Translations under genes and position numbers: made by a program
Shown here: positions 1 to 6,367 of the stretch, piece by piece
Numbering within the stretch: position 1 is the first letter of the stretch
How the letters are laid out: each line of letters starts with the position of its first letter
NCBI GenBank assembly: GCA_022709775.1
Contig: JAKLIE010000112.1
Location: 1-6,541, forward strand
DNA length: 6,541 bases
Reading direction: 5' to 3'
DNA from: Pseudomonadota bacterium
GTDB taxonomy: Bacteria; Pseudomonadota; Gammaproteobacteria; Burkholderiales; Casimicrobiaceae
The notes under the pieces: model-generated
Told to the model about the DNA's origin: nothing
Seen by the model: only the letters and a program-made list of their open reading frames with translations
Databases searched by the model: none

Positions 1-148
1 GGGCGACAACCGCGATTTCTCGGACGACAGCCGGTACTGGGGCTTCGTTCCCGACGATCACATCCGCGGCAAGGCGTTCTTCATCTGGTTCAACTGGGAC
101 GACATCTCGAGCCTCGCGTTCAAGCGCGTCGGGAGCGGGATCCGGTGA
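1..148 (+). CDS. lepB: Signal peptidase I, C-terminal end (partial)
   Basis: This is the last 48 codons of the membrane-bound serine/lysine protease that removes signal peptides from proteins exported by Sec or Tat; the active site faces the periplasm. The reading frame starts at base 2 with GDNRD, followed by S-DDSR-WG-VP. This is the conserved C-terminal box of type I signal peptidases (GDNRDNSxDSRxWGxVP in the family), here with Phe in place of the usual Asn after GDNRD. The protein then continues with a hydrophobic FFIWF stretch and ends at TGA 146-148. The catalytic Ser and Lys lie upstream of the window. lepB directly before a DUF4845 gene and rnc is the usual betaproteobacterial order, and this gene is probably part of the same operon. 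Identification is firm despite truncation because the box is diagnostic. Confidence 0.95.
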   Translation, partial: GDNRDFSDDSRYWGFVPDDHIRGKAFFIWFNWDDISSLAFKRVGSGIR

Positions 149-156
149 GGGGAGGG

Positions 157-522
157 ATGATGACGGCATCGAAGGTCTCACAGCGCGGTCTTTCGATGAT
201 CGGATTCCTCTTCGTGGCGGCCGTCATCGTCGTCGTCGCGATCGTCGGATTCCGGATGGTGCCGTCCTACGTCGAGTACTTCACGATCCGGTCCGCGATC
301 GAGAAGTCGCTGCGCGACGCGCCCGACCCGACGACGGCGGTCATCAAGAAGTCCTTCGAGAAGTACATCGCGGCCGACTACATCGACTCGGTCACCGCGG
401 CCGACCTCAACGTGGAGAAGGTCGGCAACACGATCACGGCGTCGCTTTCCTGGCAGAAGCAGCTGCACATGGTCGGGAACGTCAGCCTGCTGCTGGACTT
501 CGACGTGTCGGCGAGCAGGTAG
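157..522 (+). CDS. DUF4845 family membrane-anchored protein
   Basis: A small protein of about 121 residues belonging to the DUF4845 group that sits between lepB and rnc in many beta- and gammaproteobacteria; its function is not established. A short polar N-terminus (residues 1-11, ending QRG) is followed by one hydrophobic segment at about residues 12-32, then a polar domain of about 90 residues that begins with the family-typical VPSYVEY and probably lies in the periplasm. The N-terminus looks like a type IV prepilin leader (RG then LSMIGF), but Gly16 stands where pilins have Glu at +5. Start choice: ATG 157 or ATG 160 both follow the purine-rich stretch AGGGGAGGG (148-156); an in-frame GTG at 145 would overlap the lepB stop and place the Shine-Dalgarno inside the gene, so it is less likely. 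Only 8 bases separate it from lepB and 14 from rnc, so it is part of the operon. Confidence 0.85.
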   Translation: MMTASKVSQRGLSMIGFLFVAAVIVVVAIVGFRMVPSYVEYFTIRSAIEKSLRDAPDPTTAVIKKSFEKYIAADYIDSVTAADLNVEKVGNTITASLSWQKQLHMVGNVSLLLDFDVSASR

Positions 523-536
523 CCCGCGTCCCGCGC

Positions 537-1235
537 ATGCCGGACGCGCTCCGCGGGCGGCTGGGCCACGTCTTCGGCAAGCCCGAACTCCTCACGCAGG
601 CGCTGACGCACCGCAGCCACGGCGCGCGCCACAACGAGCGGCTCGAATTCGTAGGCGACGCGGTGCTGAACTGCGTCGTCGCGCTCGCGCTCTACGAGCG
701 ATTTCCCGCCACCGACGAGGGCGACCTGTCGCGGGCGCGCGCCAGCCTCGTCAACCGCGACACGCTCGCGCGGATCGCGCGCCTGCTCGACCTGGGCGAT
801 GCGATCCGGCTCGGCGAGGGCGAGCAGCGCAGCGGCGGCGCCGACCGCGGCTCGATCCTGGCGGATGCCCTCGAGGCGGTGTTCGGCGCGGTGTTCCTCG
901 ACGGCGGCTTCGAGGCGGCGCGCCGCGTGATCGTCGCAGCCTACGGGGACGAGCTCGCGCTCGCGGACCCGGCGACGCTCGGCAAGGATCCCAAGACGCG
1001 GCTCCAGGAATGGCTGCAGGCGCGCAGGATTTCCGTTCCCGAGTACGCGGTCGTCGGCACCCACGGTGAGGCGCACGCCCAGCAGTTCGCCGTCGAGTGC
1101 CGGATTCCCGCGCTCGGCGTGGCCGCGCCGGGCGTCGGCGCGAGCCGTCGGGCGGCGGAGCAGGACGCGGCCGAGCGCGCGTGGGGCGAGGTCGTCTCGC
1201 CGGCGACGGGGCGGAGCGCGGGGCGCGGGCCGTGA
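537..1235 (+). CDS. rnc: Ribonuclease III
   Basis: Double-strand-specific endoribonuclease that processes the 30S rRNA precursor and cuts structured mRNAs; a cytoplasmic homodimer. At 232 residues it has the normal length. The catalytic domain carries the family signature [11 protein letters not shown]: Glu34, Glu37 and Asp41 match the metal-binding residues of E. coli (E38, E41, D45). The second acidic pair, Asp110 and Glu113, lies in [11 protein letters not shown] (E. coli D114, E117). A double-stranded RNA binding domain follows from about residue 151 ([11 protein letters not shown]) to 217, with the [10 protein letters not shown] helix near its end. All active-site residues are intact. 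ATG 537 has no clear Shine-Dalgarno at good spacing (AGGT at 516-519 is too far), so translation probably relies on coupling to the gene 14 bases upstream. The TGA stop overlaps the GTG start of era. RNase III and Era both act in rRNA maturation, so the pairing makes functional sense. Confidence 0.97.
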   Translation: MPDALRGRLGHVFGKPELLTQALTHRSHGARHNERLEFVGDAVLNCVVALALYERFPATDEGDLSRARASLVNRDTLARIARLLDLGDAIRLGEGEQRSGGADRGSILADALEAVFGAVFLDGGFEAARRVIVAAYGDELALADPATLGKDPKTRLQEWLQARRISVPEYAVVGTHGEAHAQQFAVECRIPALGVAAPGVGASRRAAEQDAAERAWGEVVSPATGRSAGRGP

Positions 1236-2122
1236 GCGACGAAGCCGTCCACCGCTGCGGACACGTGGCGATCGTCGGCCGGCCCTCGGTCGGCAAGTCG
1301 ACGCTGGTCAACGCGCTCGTCGGAGAGCGCATCAGCATCACGTCGCGCAAGGCGCAGACGACGCGCCACCGGATCGTCGGCGTCCTGACCGAACCCGGCA
1401 TCCAGTACGTGTTCGTCGACACCCCCGGGTTTCAGACGCGCCACGGGTCCCCGCTCAACGCGCGACTCAATCGCGCCGTGCGCGAGGCGCTGGCCGACGT
1501 CGACGTGGTCGTATGGACGATCGACGCGTCGCGCGTCAACGAGGCGGACCGGCGCGTGCTCGCGCTCGTTCCCGCGGGCAAGCCGGTCATCGTGGCGCTG
1601 AACAAGGTCGACCTCGTCGACGACAAGGACGCGTTGCTGCCGCGGATCGCCGAGATCGCGACGCTGCGCGAGTTCGCGGCCGTCGTGCCGGTGTCGGCGG
1701 AGCGCGGCACGCAGCTCGATGCGCTCAAGGGCGAGATCGCCAGACTGCTTCCGGCCGGGCCGCCGGTCTACGGGCCCGAGGACCTGACCGACCGGGACGA
1801 GCGCTTCCTCGCCGCCGAGTACGTGCGCGAGCAGATCTTCCGGCGACTGGGCGACGAGGTCCCCTACGCGACGACCGTCGGCATCGAATCGTTCGAGCAC
1901 GAGGGCGACGCGCGCCTCATTCACGCCGTCGTCTGGGTGGACAAGCCCGGTCAGCGCGCGATCCTGCTGGGGCAGGGCGGCGAGACGATGAAGACGATCG
2001 CGACGGAGGCGCGCAAGTCGATGCTGCGCCTGTTCGGCGGCCGCGTGCACCTCGAGGTCTGGGTGCGCGTCAAGAAGGGCTGGGCCGACGACGACGCGTC
2101 GCTCGCGAGGCTGGGCTACTAG
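1232..2122 (+). CDS. era: GTPase Era
   Basis: Essential GTPase that binds the 3' end of 16S rRNA and supports 30S subunit assembly. With the GTG start at 1232 the protein has 296 residues, the usual size. The GTPase motifs are all present: G1 GRPSVGKST (16-24), G2 region QTTRHRI (42-48), G3 DTPGF (63-67), G4 NKVD (124-127) and G5 SAE (155-157). The C-terminal KH RNA-binding domain contains the GxxG loop GQGG (247-250), then the conserved [13 protein letters not shown] and ends RLGY. The reading frame is open further upstream (to about 1097), but that extension lies inside rnc and gives low-complexity Arg/Gly sequence. The GTG overlapping the rnc stop (GTGA) places the first motif 16 residues in, as is normal for Era. 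No strong Shine-Dalgarno is seen, so coupling to rnc is likely. Confidence 0.96.
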   Translation: MSDEAVHRCGHVAIVGRPSVGKSTLVNALVGERISITSRKAQTTRHRIVGVLTEPGIQYVFVDTPGFQTRHGSPLNARLNRAVREALADVDVVVWTIDASRVNEADRRVLALVPAGKPVIVALNKVDLVDDKDALLPRIAEIATLREFAAVVPVSAERGTQLDALKGEIARLLPAGPPVYGPEDLTDRDERFLAAEYVREQIFRRLGDEVPYATTVGIESFEHEGDARLIHAVVWVDKPGQRAILLGQGGETMKTIATEARKSMLRLFGGRVHLEVWVRVKKGWADDDASLARLGY

Positions 2123-2136
2123 CGCCGGCCAGCGCG

Positions 2137-2181
2137 ATGACCCGTCCGTCCGCACGTCTCATTCCCGTCGGGGGGGCCTGA
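2137..2181 (+). other. Possible 14-codon ORF leading into recO
   Basis: The 58-base gap between era and recO contains a short frame starting at ATG 2137 ([14 protein letters not shown]). Its TGA stop (2179-2181) overlaps the recO ATG in the arrangement TGATG. That layout could carry ribosomes to the recO start, which has only a weak G-run Shine-Dalgarno. No ribosome binding site is visible before ATG 2137, and a frame this short can arise by chance in GC-rich DNA, so translation is uncertain. Confidence 0.2.
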
Positions 2182-2930
2182 TGGCGCGTCGCGAGGTCGA
2201 GCGGCGCGTCGACCGCCCCGCGTTCGTGCTCCACGCCTGGCCCTACAAGGAGACGAGCCTGATCGTCGAGGCGTTCGCCGAGGGCGAGGGGCGCGTCGCG
2301 ATGGTTGCGCGCGGTGCCAAGCGTCCGCGTTCCGAGCTCCACGGCGTGCTGCAGGCGTTCCAGCCGGTCACGCTGTCGTGGTCCGGCGCAGGGGAGCTCA
2401 AGACGCTGGTGCGCGCCGAATGGCGCGGCGGCATGCCGCTGCCCTCGGGCTCGGCGCTCCTTTGCGGCTTCTACCTGAACGAGCTGCTGCTGAAGCTCCT
2501 TCCGCGCGAGGACCCGCATCCGCGACTCTACGCGGCGTATCGCGATGCGCTCGCCGAGCTCGCCGCCGGCGCCGCGCAGGCGCCGGTGCTGCGCCGGTTC
2601 GAGCTCGCGCTGATGGCGGAGCTGGGCTACGCGCTGCAGCTCGCGACGGACGCCGACACCGGCGAACCGATCGCGCCGGACGCGCGCTACCATTACGCCT
2701 TCGACCGCGGCGCGCAGCGCCGCGCGCCTCCGCCCGGCGTGCGCTGGCCGCTGGTGCGCGGCGCGACGCTGATCGCGCTGGCGGAGGGACGCTACGACGA
2801 GGCGGCGACGGCTGCCGAGGCCAAGCGGCTGATGCGCGAGATCATCGACCACCATCTCGAGGCCCGGACGATCATGAGCCGCAAGGTGGTGCGCGACCTG
2901 ATGGCTCTCGACGAGGAAGGCAACGAATGA
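2181..2930 (+). CDS. recO: DNA repair protein RecO
   Basis: Recombination mediator that works with RecR (and RecF) to load RecA onto SSB-coated single-stranded DNA and anneals complementary strands; cytoplasmic. The 249-residue length is typical. The N-terminal OB-fold begins at about residue 13 with the family-typical [20 protein letters not shown], followed by [25 protein letters not shown] helical C-terminal domain starts around [25 protein letters not shown]. The CxxC zinc motif of some bacterial RecO proteins is absent, as in most proteobacterial versions. ATG 2181 follows a G-run (2170-2176), a weak Shine-Dalgarno. The gene ends in ATGA shared with the pdxJ start, so it is coupled to pdxJ. 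Membership in the era-recO-pdxJ operon strongly supports the call. Confidence 0.94.
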   Translation: MARREVERRVDRPAFVLHAWPYKETSLIVEAFAEGEGRVAMVARGAKRPRSELHGVLQAFQPVTLSWSGAGELKTLVRAEWRGGMPLPSGSALLCGFYLNELLLKLLPREDPHPRLYAAYRDALAELAAGAAQAPVLRRFELALMAELGYALQLATDADTGEPIAPDARYHYAFDRGAQRRAPPPGVRWPLVRGATLIALAEGRYDEAATAAEAKRLMREIIDHHLEARTIMSRKVVRDLMALDEEGNE

Positions 2931-3694
2931 TCGAGCTCGGCGTCAACATCGACCACGTCGCGACGATCCGCCAGGCGCGCCGCACCTACGAGCCCGATCC
3001 CGTGTGGGCGGCCGTCGAGGCGCACCTGGGCGGAGCGGACGGGATCACCGTGCACCTGCGCGAGGACCGCCGGCACATCCAGGACGAGGACGTGCGGCGG
3101 CTGCGCGAGCTCACTCACATCAAGCTCAACCTCGAGATGGCGGCCACGCCCGCGATGGTCGACCTCGCGTGCAGCCTCGGGCCCGAGATGGCGATGCTGG
3201 TGCCCGAGGGCCGGCAGGAGGTCACGACCGAAGGCGGGCTCGACGTGGCGGGACAGCGCAAGGCGCTCGCGGGCGTGGTGAAGCGCCTCGCGGACGCCGG
3301 CATCGTCACGAGCGTGTTCATCGACGCGGATCCATCGCAGATCGACGCCGCCGCCGGCATCGGTGCGCGCGTCTGCGAAATCCACACGGGTCCGTACGCG
3401 CACGCGTTCCACGCGAAGGGCCGCGACGCGGAGAGCGCGGCCGTCGTGGCCGAGCTCGCGAAGATCCGCGCCGCCGGCGAGGCGATCCGCGCGGCGGGCA
3501 TGCGCTTCAACGCGGGCCACGCGCTCAACTACTTCAACGTGCAGCCCGTCGCCCGGCTGCCCGGCGTCCGCGAACTGCACATCGGGCATGCGATCGTGTC
3601 GCGCGCCGTGTTCGCCGGCATGCGCGAGGCGGTGCGCGAGATGAAGCGGCTGATCCGCGAGGGCGCTGCGACGGGGCAGGGGCGCTCGCCGTGA
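2927..3694 (+). CDS. pdxJ: Pyridoxine 5'-phosphate synthase
   Basis: Catalyses the last step of the DXP-dependent vitamin B6 pathway: condensation of 1-deoxy-D-xylulose 5-phosphate with 3-amino-2-oxopropyl phosphate (from PdxA) to pyridoxine 5'-phosphate. It is a cytoplasmic TIM barrel that forms octamers. The 255 residues align along their length with E. coli PdxJ as remembered. Visible motifs are [14 protein letters not shown] (residues 5-18), [13 protein letters not shown] with His43 and Arg45, NLEMA with the catalytic Glu70, the highly conserved [34 protein letters not shown] with His198, and [12 protein letters not shown] near the C-terminus. ATG 2927 overlaps the recO stop and has a good Shine-Dalgarno, GAGGAAGG at 2913-2920, still inside recO. 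A tail of about 12 residues after MKRLIREG is a little longer than in E. coli. The stop overlaps the GTG start of nagZ. Confidence 0.97.
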   Translation: MIELGVNIDHVATIRQARRTYEPDPVWAAVEAHLGGADGITVHLREDRRHIQDEDVRRLRELTHIKLNLEMAATPAMVDLACSLGPEMAMLVPEGRQEVTTEGGLDVAGQRKALAGVVKRLADAGIVTSVFIDADPSQIDAAAGIGARVCEIHTGPYAHAFHAKGRDAESAAVVAELAKIRAAGEAIRAAGMRFNAGHALNYFNVQPVARLPGVRELHIGHAIVSRAVFAGMREAVREMKRLIREGAATGQGRSP

Positions 3695-4644
3695 CGCCGA
3701 CCGCGCGCGGGCCGGTGATGCTCGACGCCGAGGGACTCGAGCTCACCGCCGCCGACCGCGAGCGCGTTGCCCACCCGCTCGTCGGCGGCGTCATCCTGTT
3801 CTCGCGCAACTACGCGGATCCGGCGCAGCTCGCGGCGCTGATCGCGTCGATCCGCGCCGTGCGCGAACCGCCGCCGATCGTCGCCGTGGACCACGAAGGA
3901 GGGCGCGTGCAGCGGTTTCGCGCCGCCTTCACCGCGATCCCGCCGATGCGCCTGCTTGGCGAATCCTGGGACCGCGACGTCGCGCAGGCAGCGCGCGAAG
4001 CCGAGGCTCTCGGCCGCACGATCGCCGGCGAGCTGCGGCCGCTCGCGATCGACTTCAGCTTCACGCCGGTGCTCGACCTCGACTACGGCAGCTCGGCGGT
4101 GATCGGCGACCGCGCGTTCCACCGCAATCCCAACGCCGTCGCGCACCTCGCCGCGGCGCTGCGCCGCGGTCTGAACGCGGGAGGCATGGCGGCCGTCGGC
4201 AAGCACTTTCCGGGGCACGGATTCGTCGCCGCCGATTCGCACACCGACGTGCCGGTCGACGGCCGGCCGGTGGCCGCGATCGCGGCGGACGACCTCGTGC
4301 CGTTCGGCGCGCTCGTGCACGGCGGCCTCGAGGCGATCATGCCCGCGCACGTGATCTACCCGGAAGTCGACGCGAAGCCCGCGGGCTATTCGCGCGTGTG
4401 GCTTCAGGAGATCCTGCGCGGGCGCCTCAGGTTCGACGGGATGATCTTCTCCGACGACCTCGGCATGGCCGGCGCGCACACCGCGGGCGACATCGTGGCG
4501 CGCGCGGAAGCGGCGGTCGAGGCCGGGTGCGACGTCGTGCTCGTCTGCAACGATCCGGCCGCCGCGGACGACCTGCTATCGCGATGGACGCCGGCGCCGC
4601 AGGCCAGTCTCGCGCGCCGCTGGGCGCGGATGGCGGGGAGGTAG
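3691..4644 (+). CDS. nagZ: Beta-N-acetylhexosaminidase (GH3, NagZ)
   Basis: Cytoplasmic glycoside hydrolase family 3 enzyme that removes N-acetylglucosamine from anhydromuropeptides during peptidoglycan recycling; it affects AmpR-type beta-lactamase induction in species that have AmpR. It starts at GTG 3691 (overlap GTGA with pdxJ; Shine-Dalgarno AGGGG 3678-3682). This start retains GPVMLD-EG, the N-terminus conserved in E. coli; the ATG at 3718 would delete it. Motifs: [14 protein letters not shown], substrate-binding [12 protein letters not shown] (Asp67), KHFPGHG (171-177) with the dyad ADSH (Asp182, His184), IMPAHVIY, and the nucleophile in IFSDDLGM (Asp255). All catalytic residues are intact. 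At 317 residues it is roughly 25 shorter at the C-terminus than E. coli NagZ (about 341 residues). The last 33 codons, from Cys286-Asn287, recur in decayed form 198 bases downstream. It is the final gene of the operon. Confidence 0.95.
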   Translation: MTPTARGPVMLDAEGLELTAADRERVAHPLVGGVILFSRNYADPAQLAALIASIRAVREPPPIVAVDHEGGRVQRFRAAFTAIPPMRLLGESWDRDVAQAAREAEALGRTIAGELRPLAIDFSFTPVLDLDYGSSAVIGDRAFHRNPNAVAHLAAALRRGLNAGGMAAVGKHFPGHGFVAADSHTDVPVDGRPVAAIAADDLVPFGALVHGGLEAIMPAHVIYPEVDAKPAGYSRVWLQEILRGRLRFDGMIFSDDLGMAGAHTAGDIVARAEAAVEAGCDVVLVCNDPAAADDLLSRWTPAPQASLARRWARMAGR

Positions 4645-4669
4645 GCGCCAACCCTGCTTTCGAGAATGA

Positions 4670-4936
4670 GGGTCCGACCCCGGGAAATAGGGTCTGACCC
4701 GACTTATCGCGGAAATGGGGTCTGACCCTACTTAGCCGGCAAATGCAACGGCTTCGCGGCCGCGGACGACACGCTGTCGCGCTAGACGCCTGCGTCCCAG
4801 CCGGAGCCGGTGCGCCGCTGGGCGCGAATGGCGGGGAGGTAGGCGCTGACCCTCCTATCGGGAAATAGGGTCTGACCCTACTTATCGTGGGAATAGGGTC
4901 TGACCCTACTTAATGCGCGGAAATAGGGTCTGACCC
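4670..4936 (+). repeat. Cluster of six GGGTCTGACCC dyads (REP-like)
   Basis: Copies lie at 4670-4680 (centre C instead of T), 4690-4700, 4718-4728, 4868-4878, 4896-4906 and 4926-4936. Each is a perfect 5-bp inverted repeat about one central base; the copies at 4868 and 4896 extend to TAGGGTCTGACCCTA. All are in the same orientation with shared flanks: GGAAAT or GGAATA before, and ACTTA or ACTTATCG after. The segment is visibly richer in A/T than the genes around it. The form resembles intergenic REP-type palindromes mobilised by IS200-like Y1 transposases; that link is an inference from memory, and no transposase gene is in the window. Confidence 0.75.
4744..4842 (+). pseudogene. Decayed duplicate of the nagZ 3' end
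   Basis: Reading in frame from TGC 4744 gives CNGFAAADDTLSR, stop (TAG 4783), [18 protein letters not shown], stop (TAG 4840). The true nagZ end reads [32 protein letters not shown], stop. The two segments are both 33 codons long, ungapped, and match at 76 of 99 bases. A TGG to TAG change creates the internal stop, and there is no start codon or upstream coding sequence, so this is a non-functional relic. The best-conserved block is the final RRWARMAGR plus stop; the middle (4795-4812) has diverged most. It lies between the two dyad triplets, so the duplication involved the repeat cluster. Confidence 0.8.
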
Positions 4937-4961
4937 AATTTGACGTGCAAGACTCGAAATG

Positions 4962-5022
4962 CGGGGCCGGACCCCGATGCGTCCGTTGTCCGGAGTCCGC
5001 GGTCCGACCCTCAGCGCATCGG
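4962..5022 (-). terminator. Possible weak terminator after the cytochrome gene
   Basis: Two inverted repeats lie at the 3' end of the minus-strand gene. One is an 8-bp arm pair, 4974-4981 with 5015-5022 (CCGATGCG/CGCATCGG), spanning the stop codon. The other is a 5-bp stem with a 5-base loop at 4962-4976 (CGGGG/CCCCG), followed on the minus strand by CATTTC. They share bases and could not both form in full. No proper U-tract follows, so intrinsic termination is only a possibility. Confidence 0.25.
4963..5010 (+). repeat. Two degenerate copies of the GGGTC-GACCC dyad
   Basis: GGGGCCGGACCCC (4963-4975) and CGGTCCGACCC (5000-5010) resemble the first copy of the cluster (GGGTCCGACCC at 4670). 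The second differs from it at one base and directly abuts the stop codon of the cytochrome gene. They extend the repeat cluster to the edge of the minus-strand gene, although similarity by chance in GC-rich sequence cannot be excluded. Confidence 0.4.
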
Positions 5023-5478
5023 CGCAGGCATGTCGCTCATCGTCCGCAGGTAGGCGACGAGGTCCGCCCGGGCATTGGCGTCGGCGATGCCGGTGAAGTC
5101 CATCGAGCGTCCCGGCACCGCGCGCTCGGTGTCGGAGAGGTAGTAGTCGAGCGTCGCCAGCGTCCACGTGTGCCCCGACTTGCGCATCGCGTCCGAGTAG
5201 GCGAATCCGGCGACCGTTCCGGCCTTGCGGCCCACCACGTTCCAGAGCGGCGGACCCTTCGAGGGCTTGCCTCCCTTCTCGACGTCATGGCAGGTCGAGC
5301 ACCGACGGTCGAACGCCTTCGCTCCGGCCTCCGGGTCGGCGCGGGCAATCCGCTCGAGCAACCCCGGATCGGACGGCGGCGCGTAGCGCGATAGCGGACC
5401 GGTGTCGGCGCGCGCGACCGGCACGGCGAGGGCCAGGACGGCAAGGGCGAGGGAGGCTCGGCGGAGGTCGCGCATCAT
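5011..5478 (-). CDS. Secreted monohaem class I cytochrome c
   Basis: A 155-residue periplasmic electron carrier. The N-terminus is a Sec signal peptide: RDLRR, a hydrophobic stretch from about residue 8 to 21 and a likely cleavage after ARA (residue 24). The mature part has one covalent haem site, CSTCH (60-64), in the order typical of mitochondrial-type or c2-like class I cytochromes: GAKAFDRRCSTCH, then GPPLWNVVGRKAGTVAGFAYSDAM, then PGRSMDF-GI with Met126 as the probable sixth iron ligand, and a C-terminal helix ADLVAYLRT. The start is ATG 5478 or the adjacent ATG 5475; neither has a strong Shine-Dalgarno. It begins 30 bases after the IclR regulator stop on the same strand, so the two are probably co-transcribed. 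Its redox partner cannot be named from the window; it may serve a dehydrogenase encoded nearby. It converges on nagZ across the repeat region. Confidence 0.9.
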   Translation of the reverse strand: MMRDLRRASLALAVLALAVPVARADTGPLSRYAPPSDPGLLERIARADPEAGAKAFDRRCSTCHDVEKGGKPSKGPPLWNVVGRKAGTVAGFAYSDAMRKSGHTWTLATLDYYLSDTERAVPGRSMDFTGIADANARADLVAYLRTMSDMPAPMR

Positions 5479-5508
5479 TGGAAGTCCCGATCGTTTCCCC
5501 GTTCAACG

Positions 5509-6354
5509 TCAATGCGGATGCGGCCACCTTCCGCCGAGCTTCTTCGTGATGTCCTCGGCGATGTGCGCGACCACGGGCCCCAGCAGCCTGATGCGCGCAT
5601 CCGGCAGGCGCGAGACCGGCCCCGCGAGCGAGATCGCGCCCAGCACTTCGGCGTGCTCGTCGTAGATCGGCGAGGCGACGCAGCGGGTGCCGATCAGGTG
5701 TTCCTCGTCGTCGAACGAGTAGCCGCGCTGTCGGATCACGCGCACGCTCGCCCACATCGTCTCGGGCGCGGTGATCGTGTTCTCCGTGATGCGCGGGAGG
5801 CCCTTGACCTTGAGGATCGCCTCGATCTGCTCGTCGGGCAGCGCCGCGAAGATCGCCTTGCCGACGCCCGACGCGTGCAGCGGCACGCGGCTGCCCAGCC
5901 GCACGATCGTGCGCATCGTCTCGCGGCACTGGACCTGGTCGATGAACACCGCCTCGGTGCCGTCGAGGATCGCGAGATTCGCCGTCTCGCCCGCCTGCTC
6001 CATCAGCCGCCGCATGTACGGATGGCTCTGCGCGACCCAGTCTCGCGACGCGAGGAAGCTCGAGCCGACGGTGAACGCATGGAGGCCGACGTACCAGAGG
6101 CCGAGGTCGCCCGCCTGGTAGACGTAGCCGCCGCGCTCGAGCGTCGCGAGCAGCCGGTGCGTCGTCGATGGCGGAAGCGTGACGCGATGAGCGATGTCGG
6201 TAAGCGTGAGCCCGCCTTCGGCGCGCGCGAGGCAGTCGAGGATCGACAGCCCGCGCGTGAGGCTCTGCACCTGTGCCGCCCCGGTCGAGGACTCGGACCG
6301 CGTGCGGCCGCGCCGGGGCGGCGACGCGGGTGGGGGGCGGTGCGTGTTCGGCAT
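5509..6354 (-). CDS. IclR-family transcriptional regulator, AllR/BhcR-like
   Basis: A 281-residue DNA-binding regulator. A disordered Pro/Arg-rich start (1-27) precedes a winged helix-turn-helix at about 29-90 (SLTRGLSILDCLARAEGG, then LTDIAHRV-LPPSTTHRLLATLE) and an IclR effector domain to about residue 275. From memory it resembles E. coli AllR closely: GYVYQ-LG-W-VGL-AF-VGS, PYMRRLM--GET-N-AI, GSRVPLHASGVGKA, DDEEHLIGTRCVASPIYDE and the C-terminal DIT-LGG. AllR binds glyoxylate; of the pocket residues I recall, Asp215, Cys225 and Ser242 are kept, while the second Ser is Ala244. A glyoxylate-type effector is therefore plausible but unproven. Start: ATG 6354 has an excellent GGAGGT seven bases upstream (6362-6367); an in-frame ATG at 6390 would add 12 residues and bury that site. 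It is divergent from the gene at 6525 and probably regulates it and itself. Confidence 0.92.
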   Translation of the reverse strand: MPNTHRPPPASPPRRGRTRSESSTGAAQVQSLTRGLSILDCLARAEGGLTLTDIAHRVTLPPSTTHRLLATLERGGYVYQAGDLGLWYVGLHAFTVGSSFLASRDWVAQSHPYMRRLMEQAGETANLAILDGTEAVFIDQVQCRETMRTIVRLGSRVPLHASGVGKAIFAALPDEQIEAILKVKGLPRITENTITAPETMWASVRVIRQRGYSFDDEEHLIGTRCVASPIYDEHAEVLGAISLAGPVSRLPDARIRLLGPVVAHIAEDITKKLGGRWPHPH

Positions 6355-6361
6355 GTCGGGG

Positions 6362-6367
6362 ACCTCC
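6362..6367 (-). promoter_or_regulatory. Shine-Dalgarno that fixes the IclR regulator start
   Basis: On the minus strand this reads GGAGGT, followed by seven bases and ATG (6354-6352). It is the strongest ribosome binding site in the window and decides for ATG 6354 over the longer start at 6390. Confidence 0.85.

Larger units (their letters stand above)
4546..4941 (+). repeat. Composite tandem repeat: nagZ tail plus dyad triplet, two 198-base units
   Basis: Unit 1 (4546-4743) comprises the last 33 codons of nagZ with their stop and a following segment with three GGGTCTGACCC-type dyads. Unit 2 (4744-4941) repeats the same order. Offsets are exactly 198 bases for TGCAAC (4546/4744), for the TAG stops (4642/4840) and for the first dyad (4670/4868). 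The later dyads are shifted by 8 and 10 bases, so small indels have accumulated. The coding part matches at 76 of 99 positions by hand count, without gaps. A faint start of a third unit (TGCAA at 4946) is possible but unconvincing. Unit 1 overlaps the functional nagZ gene. Confidence 0.8.

Noticed and set aside
145..156. GTG 145 as start of the DUF4845 gene
   Set aside because: It overlaps the lepB stop and would place the purine-rich Shine-Dalgarno inside the coding sequence; ATG 157/160 fits better.
1097..1231. Upstream-extended start for era
   Set aside because: It would add 45 low-complexity residues inside rnc; GTG 1232 overlapping the rnc stop gives the normal Era N-terminus.
941..2155. 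Long minus-strand open frame (404 codons) opposite rnc and era
   Set aside because: Low-complexity Arg/Asp/Ala-rich translation with no recognisable domain, antisense to two certain genes; typical shadow frame in GC-rich DNA.
3529..4479. Minus-strand frame of 316 codons opposite nagZ
   Set aside because: Antisense shadow of the well-supported nagZ; Arg/Val/His-rich without motifs.
4670..4936. Repeat cluster as a CRISPR array
   Set aside because: Repeats are too short (11-15 bases), spacing is irregular (20-30 bases within triplets, a 150-base jump between them), the flanks are also similar, and no cas genes are present.
4946..4960. Start of a third copy of the nagZ-tail unit
   Set aside because: Only TGCAA and scattered bases match, and the offset (202) breaks the 198-base period; could be chance.
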